Below are positions 25,096 through 33,468 of a stretch of 56,472 nt of DNA, piece after piece. Position numbers and translations under genes: made by a program. The notes under the pieces were generated by a model. That model was not told the origin of the DNA. It saw only the letters and a program-made list of their open reading frames with translations, and did no database searches. Position 1 is the stretch's first letter. The number at the start of each line of letters is the position of its first letter. Source of the stretch: an uncultured Pseudorhodobacter sp. (GTDB lineage: Bacteria > Pseudomonadota > Alphaproteobacteria > Rhodobacterales > Rhodobacteraceae); assembly GCA_913062925.1 (NCBI GenBank), contig CAJXWJ010000015.1, positions 1-56,472 of the forward strand. The letters run 5' to 3'.

Positions 25096-26389
25096 GGATT
25101 TTATCGCAGGCCTAAGTGAAAACGCGCTTTTGGCGCTGCCTTGGATGTTCGAATTCTGGGCGCTGGCGCATCAGCTGCCGCCCGAAGGGGTGTGGAAGAC
25201 CTGGGTGATCATGGGCGGGCGCGGTGCTGGCAAAACGCGGGCGGGCGCGGAATGGGTGCGCGCGCAGGTCGAAGGCGCGGGGCCGCAGGATCCGGGCCGC
25301 GCGCGGCGGGTGGCGCTGTTGGGCGAGACGGTGGATCAGGTGCGCGAGGTGATGATCTTTGGCGACAGTGGCATCCTTGCCTGCTCGCCCCCCGACAGGC
25401 GGCCCGAATGGCAGGCCACGCGCAAGCAATTGCTTTGGCCCAATGGCGCGGTGGCGCAGGTCTATTCTGCGCATGATCCCGACAGTTTGCGCGGGCCGCA
25501 GTTTGATGCGGCTTGGGTCGATGAATTGGCGAAATGGAAGCGCGGGCAGAAGGCTTGGGATCAGCTGCAATTCGCGCTGCGCTTGGGCAAGAACCCGCAG
25601 CAGGTGGTGACAACGACGCCGCAGAATGTGGCGGTGCTGAAGCAGATCTTGAAGAACCCCTCGAGCGTGATGACCCATGCCCCCACCGATGCCAATCGCG
25701 CGCATCTGGCGGCCTCGTTCTTGGAAGAGGTGCGCAGCCGATACGCGGGGACCTTGCTGGGCGCACAAGAGTTGCAGGGGCTGTTGGTCGAGGATGTGCA
25801 GGGCGCGCTGTGGTCAACCGCCACGCTGGAGGCGCAGCGCATCGCACAAGCGCCGCGCTGTCAGCGCATTGTGGTGGCAGTGGATCCGCCTGTCACCGGG
25901 CATGGTGGATCGGACGCCTGCGGCATTGTGGTGGTGGGGGCGATCACTGAAGGCGCGCCACAAAGCTGGCGGGCGGTGGTGCTGGAAGATGCGTCGGTCA
26001 CGGGGGCCAGCCCCGAGCAATGGGCGCGTGCGGCCATCGCTGCGATGGAGCGGCATAAGGCAGACCGGCTGGTGGCAGAGGTCAATCAGGGCGGTGATCT
26101 GGTGGAAGGGGTGATCCGCCAGATTGACCCCTTGGTGCCTTACCGCGCTGTGCGGGCCAGCCGTGGCAAGGGCGTGCGGGCCGAACCGGTCTCGGCGCTT
26201 TATGAACAGGGGCGGGTGGCGCATCTGCGCGGGATGCCAGAGCTGGAGCTACAGATGTGTCAGATGACGGCGCAGGGCTATCTGGGCAAAGGCTCGCCCG
26301 ACCGCGTGGACGCTTTGGTTTGGGCGCTGACTGATCTGATCGTCGAGCCTTCCGAGAAATACCGCAACCCTCAGATGCGTAGCCTGTAG
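25046..26389 (+). CDS. GTA g2, large terminase subunit
   Basis: ATP-driven DNA packaging motor and nuclease. The Walker A motif GGRGAGKT lies soon after the start (IMGGRGAGKTRAGAEW) and the Walker B-like FDAAWVDELAKW follows. The C-terminal nuclease half has VVAVDPPVTG and EVNQGGDLVEG, with RVDALVWALTDL at the end. Start choice is uncertain: ATG 25046 overlaps g1 by 50 bases and gives 447 residues. TTG 24977 has a better GAGG site but overlaps by 119; ATG 24962 overlaps by 134. GTA terminases package random host DNA by headful. Confidence 0.93.
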   Translation: MRSGADWLASATPQQVEDFIAGLSENALLALPWMFEFWALAHQLPPEGVWKTWVIMGGRGAGKTRAGAEWVRAQVEGAGPQDPGRARRVALLGETVDQVREVMIFGDSGILACSPPDRRPEWQATRKQLLWPNGAVAQVYSAHDPDSLRGPQFDAAWVDELAKWKRGQKAWDQLQFALRLGKNPQQVVTTTPQNVAVLKQILKNPSSVMTHAPTDANRAHLAASFLEEVRSRYAGTLLGAQELQGLLVEDVQGALWSTATLEAQRIAQAPRCQRIVVAVDPPVTGHGGSDACGIVVVGAITEGAPQSWRAVVLEDASVTGASPEQWARAAIAAMERHKADRLVAEVNQGGDLVEGVIRQIDPLVPYRAVRASRGKGVRAEPVSALYEQGRVAHLRGMPELELQMCQMTAQGYLGKGSPDRVDALVWALTDLIVEPSEKYRNPQMRSL

Positions 26390-26506
26390 CCGCAGAGCAG
26401 CGCGCGCTGGTCTTAGAGCCTTTAAACTTTTCCGCTTTAGAACGGTTTGCAGACAAGAGGGCGGGCGGTCGTCAAAGGCCGCAGCCACGGATAGGAGCTT
26501 TGACAG

Positions 26507-27694
26507 ATGGTTTTCGATTTCCTGAAACGTGCCCCCGAGATGCAGGCTGCCCCTGTGACCGAGACCAAGGCTTCGGCCGTGGGGCGGGTGGTGGCCTTTG
26601 GCAGCTCGGGGCGGGTGGCGTGGAGCGCGCGCGATCTGGTGTCCTTGGCCAAGACCGGATTTCAGGGCAACCCGATGGGCTTTCGGGCCGTCAAGCTGAT
26701 TTCAGAGGCCGCAGCCGCGCTGCCTTTGGTGCTGCAAGACCACGAGCGGCGCTATGACAGCCATCCGGTGTTGGATCTGATCCGCAGGCCGAATGCGGCG
26801 CAGGGGCGGGCCGAGTTGTTCGAGGCGATCTACGGGCATCTGTTGCTTTCGGGCAATGCCTATATCGAGGCGGTGCCGGGGATGGACAAGCTGCCGGGTG
26901 AATTGCACGTCTTGCGCAGCGACCGCATGGCGGTGGTGCCGGGGCCAGACGGCTGGCCTGCGGGCTATGATTACACCGTAGGCGGGCGCAAGCACCGCTT
27001 TGCGATGTCAGAGGAGATGCAGCCGATCTGCCATCTGAAAACCTTTCACCCCGCCGACGATCACTATGGCTTTAGCCCGTTGCAGGCGGCGGCGGTGGCG
27101 ATTGATGTGCATACTTCGGCCAGTGCTTGGTCCAAGGCGCTGTTGGACAATGCGGCACGGCCATCCGGGGCGATTGTCTATAAGGGCGCGGATGGGCAGG
27201 CGCAGCTTTCCAGTGATCAATACGACCGGCTGGTCAGCGAGATGGAGATGCACCACCAAGGCGCGCGCAACGCTGGCCGCCCGATGTTGTTAGAAGGCGG
27301 TTTGGATTGGAAGCCGATGGGGTTCAGCCCTTCGGATATGGAATTCCAAAAGACCAAAGAGGCAGCTGGGCGCGAGATTGCCACCGCTTTTGGCGTGCCG
27401 CCGATGCTGATGGGGATTCCGGGGGATGCGACCTATTCGAACTATCAAGAGGCCAATCGGGCGTTTTACCGCCTGACGGTGCTGCCCTTGGTGGCGCGGG
27501 TCACGGCGGGGATTTCGCATTGGTTGTCGATGTTTAGCGGCGAGGTGGTCGAGCTGCGGCCCGATCTGGACCAGATCCCCGCCTTGGCGGTCGAGCGCGA
27601 TCAGCAATGGGCGCGGGTGGGGGCGGCAGATTTCCTGACGGCCGCAGAAAAGCGGGTGCTTTTGGGCCTGCCTCGGCTGTCGGAGGAGGCATGA
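26507..27694 (+). CDS. GTA g3, portal protein
   Basis: HK97-family portal, the dodecameric ring at the capsid vertex through which DNA enters and to which the tail attaches. It has 395 residues. Seen: FQGNPMGFRAVKLISEAAA near the start, the crown/stem region with NAYIEAVP, VLRSDRM, and GVPPMLMGIPGDATYSNYQEANRAFYRLTV (a strong portal block). The C-terminal part is Leu/Arg-rich. The stop overlaps g3.5 by four bases. It is 117 bases after g2; that gap holds no visible gene. Confidence 0.94.
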   Translation: MVFDFLKRAPEMQAAPVTETKASAVGRVVAFGSSGRVAWSARDLVSLAKTGFQGNPMGFRAVKLISEAAAALPLVLQDHERRYDSHPVLDLIRRPNAAQGRAELFEAIYGHLLLSGNAYIEAVPGMDKLPGELHVLRSDRMAVVPGPDGWPAGYDYTVGGRKHRFAMSEEMQPICHLKTFHPADDHYGFSPLQAAAVAIDVHTSASAWSKALLDNAARPSGAIVYKGADGQAQLSSDQYDRLVSEMEMHHQGARNAGRPMLLEGGLDWKPMGFSPSDMEFQKTKEAAGREIATAFGVPPMLMGIPGDATYSNYQEANRAFYRLTVLPLVARVTAGISHWLSMFSGEVVELRPDLDQIPALAVERDQQWARVGAADFLTAAEKRVLLGLPRLSEEA

Positions 27695-27936
27695 CCCAGC
27701 GCTCTGGCTCGGAAGGTTCGCGCTATGTCTACGACAGCTTTGACGCGGCATCGGCGCGGATAGAGGCGAATGAGCGTGTCGCCCAAGAGCGCTGGGCCGC
27801 ACTTGAGTATCGGCTGGGCCAAATTGATGCGGTGCTCGAGCGGTTGGAAAAGCGGATTTGGCTCGGCGTTTACGGGGTGGCGGCGTTTTTACTGGCGCAG
27901 ATGGCCGAGACCCTGCTGCGCGCGGCTGGCAAATAG
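27691..27936 (+). CDS. GTA g3.5, head-formation membrane-helix protein
   Basis: An 81-residue protein in the place of RcGTA g3.5. Residues 1-55 are hydrophilic with coiled-coil heptads (YRLGQIDAVLERLEKR), followed by one membrane helix, IWLGVYGVAAFLLAQMAETLL. ATG 27691 has GGAGGAGG just before and overlaps the portal stop by four bases. I recall a family annotated as GTA head formation protein at this location. The exact function is not known to me. It ends nine bases before g4. Confidence 0.78.
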   Translation: MTQRSGSEGSRYVYDSFDAASARIEANERVAQERWAALEYRLGQIDAVLERLEKRIWLGVYGVAAFLLAQMAETLLRAAGK

Positions 27937-27945
27937 GAGAATGCG

Positions 27946-28509
27946 ATGAATTGGAAGATGCAAGGCGCGCCCGAGCGCAAATATCACCAGCCAGAGGCCG
28001 GTTTGACCGTGACCGATGGCGCCACGGTGGCGGGCTATGCCAGCCTGTTTGGCCGCGTCGATCAGGGCAATGATGTGGTGCAAAAGGGCGCTTATGCGGC
28101 CAGCCTTGCCCGGCTTGCGGCCCGCGGCGGTGCGGTGAAAATGCTGTGGCAGCACGACCCCACCCAGCCAATCGGCGTCTGGGACGAGGTGCGCGAAGAC
28201 GCCACAGGCCTTTGGGTCAAGGGCCGCATTTTGACCGAAGTTGACAAGGGGCGCGAGGCCGCAGCCCTTTTGGGTGCGGGGGCGATTGACGGTTTGTCGA
28301 TCGGCTATCGCACCGTCAAGGCGGAACGCAACGGCAAGGGGCAGCGCCTTTTGTCCGAGCTGGAGCTTTGGGAGGTCTCGCTTGTGACCTTTCCAATGCT
28401 TCCTGAGGCGCGGGTTCAGGCTAAGGGCGATCTGCCTCAGGCCGAGGACTGGCGCGAGCTGGCAGCGCTGTTTCAGGCGGCTGCCGAAACCCTGGCCCAG
28501 CGCAGCTAG
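27946..28509 (+). CDS. GTA g4, HK97-type prohead protease
   Basis: Serine protease of 187 residues that trims the capsid N termini during assembly. Catalytic candidates: His70 in KMLWQHDPTQPIG, Ser118 in GAIDGLSIGYR and Glu143 in ELWEVSLVTFP, the three blocks of this family. The start has TAGGAGA upstream. It lies between g3.5 and the capsid gene, as in HK97 and RcGTA. Confidence 0.92.
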   Translation: MNWKMQGAPERKYHQPEAGLTVTDGATVAGYASLFGRVDQGNDVVQKGAYAASLARLAARGGAVKMLWQHDPTQPIGVWDEVREDATGLWVKGRILTEVDKGREAAALLGAGAIDGLSIGYRTVKAERNGKGQRLLSELELWEVSLVTFPMLPEARVQAKGDLPQAEDWRELAALFQAAAETLAQRS

Positions 28510-28541
28510 CGCGGCCCCTCACGACCAAACTCAAGGAAACC

Positions 28542-29753
28542 ATGATGACCGAGACAAAGGCTCGGGCTGGGGAAGTTATGCCTCACGCCCAGGAAACAGC
28601 CGCCAATCCGGGTGCGGACGTGAAATCCGCGATGGCTGGATTTTTGAATGCCTTCAGTGGCTTTCAAGGCGACGTTAAGAAATCACTGCAGCAACAGGAA
28701 GAGCGACTGACCATGCTTGATCGTAAACAGATGACCTATTCCCGCCCCGCGCTTTCGGTTCACGCCGAGCAAGATGTGCCCCATAAAAAGGCCTTTGCGG
28801 CCTATGTGCGTTCGGGCGATGACGACGCGATGCGCGGGCTGACGCTGGAAGGTAAGGCGATGTCTTCGGCGGTGGCGGCCGATGGTGGCTATCTGGTGGA
28901 CCCGCAAACCGCCGACAGCATCCGCACGATGTTGGTGTCAACCTCGTCGCTGCGGGCTTTTGCCAATGTGGTGCAAGTCGAGGCGACCTCTTATGATGTC
29001 TTGGTTGATCGCACCGAGGTGGGTTCGGGTTGGGCCACAGAGGCCAGCGCCACCACCGAGACCTCGACCCCGACCATCGAGCGGATCTCGATCCCGCTGC
29101 ACGAGCTGTCGGCGATGCCAAAGGCCTCGCAGCGGCTGCTGGATGACGCGGCCTTTGATGTTGAAGGCTGGCTGGCGGGCAAGATTGCCACCCGCTTTAT
29201 TCGCGCCGAGGCTGCGGCCTTTATCAATGGCGACGGAGTGGACAAGCCCAAGGGCATTTTGCTGGCGCCAAAGCTTGCCAATGACGTTTGGGCCTGGGGC
29301 AGCCTTGGCTATGTGGCGACAGGGGCTTTGGATGATTTTGCCACCACCAATTCGGTCGATTGCATCATCAGCCTGGTCTATGCGCTGGGGGCTGATTACC
29401 GCGCCAATGCGGCGTTTTTGATGAATTCGAAAACCTCGGGGGCGGTGCGCAAGATGAAGGACGCCGATGGCCGCTTTATGTGGTCGGACGGCTTGGCTGC
29501 GGGCGAGCCTGCGCGGCTGATGGGCTATCCGGTGATGATCTGTGAAGACATGCCCGATATCGCCGCCAATGCCTATGCGATTGCCTTTGGCGATTTCAAA
29601 GCCGGCTATACCATCGCCGAGCGCCCAGATCTGCGCATTCTGCGCGACCCCTTCTCGGCCAAGCCAAACGTGCTGTTCTATGCCTCCAAGCGCGTGGGCG
29701 GCGATGTCACCGATTATGCGGCGATCAAACTGCTGAAAATCGCGGTGTCCTGA
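28542..29753 (+). CDS. GTA g5, major capsid protein
   Basis: HK97-fold shell protein of 403 residues. Residues 1 to about 105 form the delta/scaffold domain, with charged helices (VKKSLQQQEERLTMLDRKQ). The fold begins after GKAMSSAVAADGGYLVDPQT, so the protease cut is likely near Lys105, by analogy to RcGTA (inference). Later blocks include TSSLRAFANVVQVEA and ERISIPLHELSAMPKASQR, and the A-domain end FGDFKAGYTIAERPDLRI. The start is ATG 28542 or 28545. A hairpin lies 12 bases after the stop. Confidence 0.95.
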   Translation: MMTETKARAGEVMPHAQETAANPGADVKSAMAGFLNAFSGFQGDVKKSLQQQEERLTMLDRKQMTYSRPALSVHAEQDVPHKKAFAAYVRSGDDDAMRGLTLEGKAMSSAVAADGGYLVDPQTADSIRTMLVSTSSLRAFANVVQVEATSYDVLVDRTEVGSGWATEASATTETSTPTIERISIPLHELSAMPKASQRLLDDAAFDVEGWLAGKIATRFIRAEAAAFINGDGVDKPKGILLAPKLANDVWAWGSLGYVATGALDDFATTNSVDCIISLVYALGADYRANAAFLMNSKTSGAVRKMKDADGRFMWSDGLAAGEPARLMGYPVMICEDMPDIAANAYAIAFGDFKAGYTIAERPDLRILRDPFSAKPNVLFYASKRVGGDVTDYAAIKLLKIAVS

Positions 29754-29764
29754 CATCTGACAAG

Positions 29765-29793
29765 ATGCCCAGCCCTCTGTGGGGGCCGGGCAT
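29765..29793 (+). other. stem-loop just downstream of the capsid gene
   Basis: ATGCCC (29765-29770) pairs with GGGCAT (29788-29793), with inner GCCC/GGGGGC pairing. No T-tract follows, so it is not a standard terminator. It may stabilise the upstream g5 message (inference). Confidence 0.5.
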
Positions 29794-29844
29794 TGGACGG
29801 CGCTTGCGGTCACATCAGCAGCGGGTTTCGCGAAGGGAATGGAA

Positions 29845-30444
29845 ATGACGTTAACAGAGATCACCAGCTTTGCCGCCAGCGCCTTGCCCTTGCAGGCGAT
29901 GAAGCAGCACCTGCGGCTGGGCACAGGGTTTTCCGATGACGCGCTGCAAGACGGGCTGATCGAGAGCTATTTGCGCGCAGCGGCGGTGGCGATTGAGGGG
30001 CGGATTGGCAAGGCGCTGTTGCAGCGGCGGTTTCAGCTTTGCCTTGCCGATTGGCGTGGTTTGGACGAGCAGCCTTTGCCGATTGCGCCGATCAGCGCCT
30101 TGGTGTCGTTGCGGCTGATGGATGCGGGCGGGGCGGCGGTTGAGGTGGCCCCTGCGCGCTACCGCTTGGTGGCGGATCTGCAGCGGCCAAAGCTGGTGGC
30201 TGTGGCTGGGTTTTTGCCTGCGGTGCCAAGTGGCGGCCAGATCGAGCTGGTGTTTGACGCAGGCTTTGGTCCCGATTGGGCGGATGTGCCGCCCGATCTG
30301 GCGCAAGCGGTGCTGCTGCTGGCGGCGGAATTTTATGAAAACCGTCACGAGCAAAGCCCGCGCGCGGCGGGTCTGCCGGTCAGCGTGCAGATGCTGATCG
30401 AGCGGTGGCGCATCGTGCGGGTGCTGGGGGGGGGCGGGCAATGA
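29845..30444 (+). CDS. GTA g6, head-tail connector protein
   Basis: Adaptor protein of about 199 residues that binds the portal ring (gp6/phiE125 gp8-type family). Seen: LTEITSFAASALPLQAMKQHLRL at the start, an all-helical core GLIESYLRAAAVAIEGRIGK, a beta insert and the C-terminal helices PPDLAQAVLLLAAEFYENR. ATG 29845 is preferred over 29839 for spacing from AAGGGA. It overlaps g7 by four bases. Confidence 0.85.
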   Translation: MTLTEITSFAASALPLQAMKQHLRLGTGFSDDALQDGLIESYLRAAAVAIEGRIGKALLQRRFQLCLADWRGLDEQPLPIAPISALVSLRLMDAGGAAVEVAPARYRLVADLQRPKLVAVAGFLPAVPSGGQIELVFDAGFGPDWADVPPDLAQAVLLLAAEFYENRHEQSPRAAGLPVSVQMLIERWRIVRVLGGGGQ

Positions 30445-30779
30445 GGCCAATCGCTTTGTCGCGGCCTTTGACGCTGGAGGCTTCGCAGACCGTCGCCGAT
30501 GGTGCGGGCGGCTTTAGTTTGGCTTGGCAGGCGCTTGGCACGCTTTGGGCCGAGGTGGTTGCAGGGGCGGGGCGCGAGGCGGCCGGCGAAGAGGTGACGC
30601 TGTCAACTGTTGCCTACCGCATCACGGTGCGCGCGGCCCCGATAGGCTCGCCAGCGCGACCACAGCCCAGCCAGCGCTTTCGTGACGGCGCGCGGGTCTT
30701 TGCCATCATCGCGGTCAGCGAGCGCGACGCCGAGGCCCGCTATCTGACCTGCATCGCCCGAGAGGAGAGCCCGACATGA
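30441..30779 (+). CDS. GTA g7, head closure protein
   Basis: A 112-residue head-tail joining protein, equivalent to HK97/SPP1-type head closure (phage head-tail adaptor family). A small beta-barrel fold is likely: WQALGTLWAEVVAGAGREAAGEEV, then VTLSTVAYRITVRAAP and QRFRDGARVFAIIAVSERD. ATG 30441 overlaps the g6 stop by four bases, and its own stop overlaps g8 by four. This chain of ATGA overlaps fits coupled synthesis in fixed ratio. Confidence 0.85.
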   Translation: MRPIALSRPLTLEASQTVADGAGGFSLAWQALGTLWAEVVAGAGREAAGEEVTLSTVAYRITVRAAPIGSPARPQPSQRFRDGARVFAIIAVSERDAEARYLTCIAREESPT

Positions 30780-31174
30780 GCTATCAGGCCGCAGCGGCGC
30801 TTCAGGCCGCAATTTACGCGCGACTGAGCAGCACGCCTGCGCTGGCGGGGATCAACATTGTCGATGCCGTGCCTGCGGGGACGAGTTTGGGCAGCTTTGT
30901 GCTGATCGGCCCCGAGCAGGTGCTGGATCAAAGCGACAAAACCGGTGCCGGGGCCGAGCACCGCTTTGAAGTCTCGGTGATCAGCGATGCGGCGGGGTTT
31001 ATGACCGCCAAGGATCTGGCGGCAGCGGTTTCAGAGGCGCTGTTGACCCTGCCGCTTGTGCTGAGTGTCGGGCATCTGGTCTCGATCGGCTTTCAAAGGG
31101 CCACGGCGCGGCGCTTGGATCAGGGCGCTGTGCGGCGGATTGACCTGCTGTTTCGCGCCCGGATCGCGTTTTAA
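30776..31174 (+). CDS. GTA g8, tail terminator (DUF3168)
   Basis: A 132-residue protein of the DUF3168 family, which caps the tail tube at the head-proximal end. Family blocks: AALQAAIYARLSSTPALAGIN, VLIGPEQVLDQSDKTGAGAEHRFEVSV and LVLSVGHLVSIGFQRATARRLDQG. It overlaps g7 by four bases. It is followed by an AT-rich gap with a hairpin, where the tight gene spacing breaks. Confidence 0.88.
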   Translation: MSYQAAAALQAAIYARLSSTPALAGINIVDAVPAGTSLGSFVLIGPEQVLDQSDKTGAGAEHRFEVSVISDAAGFMTAKDLAAAVSEALLTLPLVLSVGHLVSIGFQRATARRLDQGAVRRIDLLFRARIAF

Positions 31175-31186
31175 AGTTTCACTTAT

Positions 31187-31221
31187 CGAACATTTTTTAT
31201 CCATTTAGATAAAAATTTTCG
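31187..31221 (+). other. AT-rich hairpin before the tail-tube gene
   Basis: CGAACATTTTTTATC (31187-31201) pairs, with small mismatches, with GATAAAAATTTTCG (31208-31221) around CATTTA. The whole g8-g9 gap (31175-31249) is far more AT-rich than the rest of the cluster. It may be an RNA-processing or stability element or an internal promoter region. Confidence 0.5.
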
Positions 31222-31249
31222 ACATATTTTTACAAGATCGGAGAGAAGC

Positions 31250-31663
31250 ATGGCGGTACAGAATGGCAAGGACCTGCTGGTCAAGGTCGATATGATCGGG
31301 GATGGCAGCTTTGTCACCCTTGCGGGTCTGCGGGCAACGCGGATCAATTTTAACGCTGAAACCGTTGATGTCACCTCTTTGGAAAGTGCGGGCGGCTGGC
31401 GGGAATTGCTGGCGGGGGCGGGGGTGAAGACGGCCTCGATCTCGGGGGCGGGGGTGTTTCGCGATGCCGATACAGACGAGCGCGCGCGGCAGATCTTTTT
31501 CAACGCCGAGATGCCGCAGTTTCAGGTGGTGATCCCCGATTTCGGCGTGGTGGAAGGCGCGTTTCAGATCACCTCGATCGAATATGCCGGCAGCCATAAC
31601 GGCGAGGCGACCTATGACATCTCTATCGCTTCGGGCGGCGCGCTGAGCTTTACGGCGCTGTGA
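31250..31663 (+). CDS. GTA g9, major tail (tube) protein
   Basis: Tail tube subunit of 137 residues, TIGR02126/PHA-type major tail protein. Seen: the opening MAVQNGKDLLVKVDMIGDGSFVTLAGLRATRINFNAETVDVTSLES, then SGAGVFRDADTDERARQIFF and AQ-like strand QFQVVIPDFGVVEGAFQI. Hexamers stack to form the tube. GGAGA sits at good spacing before ATG 31250. It should be made in high amount, which makes the hairpin and AT-rich leader before it interesting. Its stop overlaps g10. Confidence 0.9.
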   Translation: MAVQNGKDLLVKVDMIGDGSFVTLAGLRATRINFNAETVDVTSLESAGGWRELLAGAGVKTASISGAGVFRDADTDERARQIFFNAEMPQFQVVIPDFGVVEGAFQITSIEYAGSHNGEATYDISIASGGALSFTAL

Positions 31664-31980
31664 TGGTGAACCCCTATTGCGGCGAGGTGGCGATCACTTT
31701 GGACGGCCAGCGCCACATTGCCAAGCTGACGCTGGGGGCCTTGGCCGAGCTGGAAGCAGCACTTGAGGCGCAGTCTTTGTTCGACCTGGTCGAGCGCTTT
31801 GAGCAGGGGCGGTTTTCCAGCCGCGATGTGCTGGCGCTGATTGTGGCGGGTTTGCGCGGTGGGGGCTGGCGCGGCACGGCGGCGGATCTGGCCACGGTCG
31901 AGATCGGCGGCGGCCCGCTTGAGGCCGCAAGGGTGGCGGCAGAGCTGTTGGCGCGGGCCTTTGCGCTGCCGCAGCCATGA
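31663..31980 (+). CDS. GTA g10, tail assembly protein
   Basis: A 105-residue protein in the RcGTA g10 position (gene transfer agent family protein). Seen: NPYCGEVAITLDGQRHIAKLTLGALAELEAALEA, a beta-hairpin then long helices DLVERFEQGRFSSRDVLALIVAGLRGG, like tail assembly chaperone N-terminal partners. ATG 31663 overlaps the g9 stop by one base. It overlaps g10.1 by four bases. It probably coats the tape measure with g10.1 (inference). Confidence 0.82.
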   Translation: MVNPYCGEVAITLDGQRHIAKLTLGALAELEAALEAQSLFDLVERFEQGRFSSRDVLALIVAGLRGGGWRGTAADLATVEIGGGPLEAARVAAELLARAFALPQP

Positions 31981-32216
31981 GCCGGCTGGATTGGGTGGGG
32001 CTGTTGCGCGCAGGCCTTGGGCAATTGCGCCTGACCCCGCCCGAGTTTTGGCGGCTTACCCCCGTCGAGCTGAGCATCATGTTGGGGGTCGATCAGGCAG
32101 AGCCCCCCCTGACGCGGGCGCGGCTTGAACAGCTTGCGGCGGCGTTTCCAGATCAACCAAAGGGGCCAAGCCATGACGACGGTGAAGGAACTACAAGATC
32201 AGATCACAGCGCTTGA
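31977..32216 (+). CDS. GTA g10.1, tail assembly chaperone
   Basis: A 79-residue protein of the small phage tail assembly chaperone family found in GTAs. The core is WVGLLRAGLGQLRLTPPEFWRLTPVELSIML, a very typical block, then LTRARLEQLAAAFPD. The last 14 residues overlap the start of g11 in another frame (43 bases). ATG 31977 overlaps the g10 stop by four bases. In other phages such chaperones are made by frameshifting; here I see no slippery heptamer. Confidence 0.85.
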   Translation: MSRLDWVGLLRAGLGQLRLTPPEFWRLTPVELSIMLGVDQAEPPLTRARLEQLAAAFPDQPKGPSHDDGEGTTRSDHSA

Positions 32217-32826
32217 AACCACGCTGGCGGGGTCAACCTCGATTGTGGGGGCCTTTGAGGGCGAGCTGTCGCGGATGCGAGAGTCGATGCTGTTTACCGG
32301 GCGCGAGGTGGGGGTGCTGTCCACCAGCATCGGCGGCGGGCTGCGGCGGGCCTTTGACGGTTTGGTGTTTGACGGGGCCAAGCTGTCGGATGCGTTGAAG
32401 ATCGTCGCCAAGACCATGGTCGACACGGTTTACGGCATTGCGATGAAGCCGGTGCAAAACGCGGTGGGCGGCGCTGTGGCCAGCGGCATCAACGGGCTGC
32501 TCAGCGGGATTTTGCCGTTTGAAAAAGGCGGCAGCTTTTCCCAAGGCCGGGTGATGCCCTTTGCCAAGGGGGGCGTGGTGGCAGGGCCGACGCCTTTTGC
32601 GATGCGCGGCGGGCAGGGGCTGATGGGCGAGGCCGGGCCAGAGGCGATCATGCCGCTGGCGCGCGGGGCCGATGGCCGTTTGGGGGTGCAAACCTCGGGC
32701 GCTGGGCGGCCTGTCACGCTGGTGATGAACATCTCGACGCCCGATGTGCAGGGCTTTCAGCGCAGCCAAAGCCAGCTTGCCGCCCAAGCCCAGCGCTTGC
32801 TGGCGCGCGGCCAAAGAAATCGGTGA
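32173..32826 (+). CDS. GTA g11, tail tape measure protein (short)
   Basis: A 217-residue tape measure protein, short like that of RcGTA because the GTA tail is short. Seen: an N-terminal helix (ELQDQITALETTLAGSTSIVG), the Ala/Gly/Val-rich repeat KPVQNAVGGAVASGINGLLSG, and the C-terminal GGSFSQGRVMPFAKGGVVAGPTPFAMRGGQGLMGEAGPEAIMPL, which is the strongest mark of the family. ATG 32173. It ends nine bases before g12. Confidence 0.9.
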   Translation: MTTVKELQDQITALETTLAGSTSIVGAFEGELSRMRESMLFTGREVGVLSTSIGGGLRRAFDGLVFDGAKLSDALKIVAKTMVDTVYGIAMKPVQNAVGGAVASGINGLLSGILPFEKGGSFSQGRVMPFAKGGVVAGPTPFAMRGGQGLMGEAGPEAIMPLARGADGRLGVQTSGAGRPVTLVMNISTPDVQGFQRSQSQLAAQAQRLLARGQRNR

Positions 32827-32835
32827 GGACCAAAG

Positions 32836-33468
32836 ATGGCATTTCACGAGATCAGATTTCCCTCCAACGTCAGTTTTGGCTCGCAAGGTGGGCCAGAGCG
32901 GCTGACCGAGATCGTCACGCTGGCCAATGGCTTTGAAGAGCGCAACACGCCCTGGCAGGAGTCGCGCAGGCGCTATGATGCGGGCTTTGGTCTGCGCAGT
33001 CTGGAGGATCTGGACGCGCTTTTGGCGTTTTTCGAGGCGCGTCGCGGCCAGTTGCACGCCTTTCGCTGGAAGGATTGGTCCGATTATAAATCGGGCGCTT
33101 TGGCGCAGCCAACAACCGCGTTGGATCAGGAATTGGGCTATGGCAACGGCATCAAAACCGTGTTTCAGCTGTGCAAGACCTACCGCTCGGGCGATCAGAC
33201 CTATCTGCGCCAAATCCGCAAACCGGTGGCCGGCACGGTGAAAATCGCCATCGCTGGCGATCCCAAGGTCGAGGGGCAAGAGTTCACGCTGGACCCCACC
33301 AGCGGCCTTGTCAGCTTTGCCGTGGCGCCAGACATCAACGCGTTGGTCACGGCGGGCTTTGAATTTGATGTGCCTGCGCGCTTTGACACCGACCGGATCG
33401 AGACCTCGATCGCCTCGTTTCGTGCGGGCGAATTGCCCAATGTGCCAATCGTCGAGGTGCGGCTATGA
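32836..33468 (+). CDS. GTA g12, distal tail protein (DUF2460)
   Basis: A 210-residue protein of the DUF2460 family, the distal tail ring that joins the tube to the baseplate. Seen: MAFHEIRFPSNVSFGSQGGPER at the start, NTPWQESRRRYDAGFGLRS, LLAFFEARRGQLHAFRWKDWSDY and the end FDTDRIETSIASFRAGELPNVPIVEVRL, all highly typical. It overlaps g13 by four bases. Confidence 0.93.
   Translation: MAFHEIRFPSNVSFGSQGGPERLTEIVTLANGFEERNTPWQESRRRYDAGFGLRSLEDLDALLAFFEARRGQLHAFRWKDWSDYKSGALAQPTTALDQELGYGNGIKTVFQLCKTYRSGDQTYLRQIRKPVAGTVKIAIAGDPKVEGQEFTLDPTSGLVSFAVAPDINALVTAGFEFDVPARFDTDRIETSIASFRAGELPNVPIVEVRL

Noticed and set aside
31960-31990. Programmed frameshift joining g10 and g10.1
   Set aside because: The two genes overlap by ATGA, with a proper start for g10.1 and no visible slippery heptamer.
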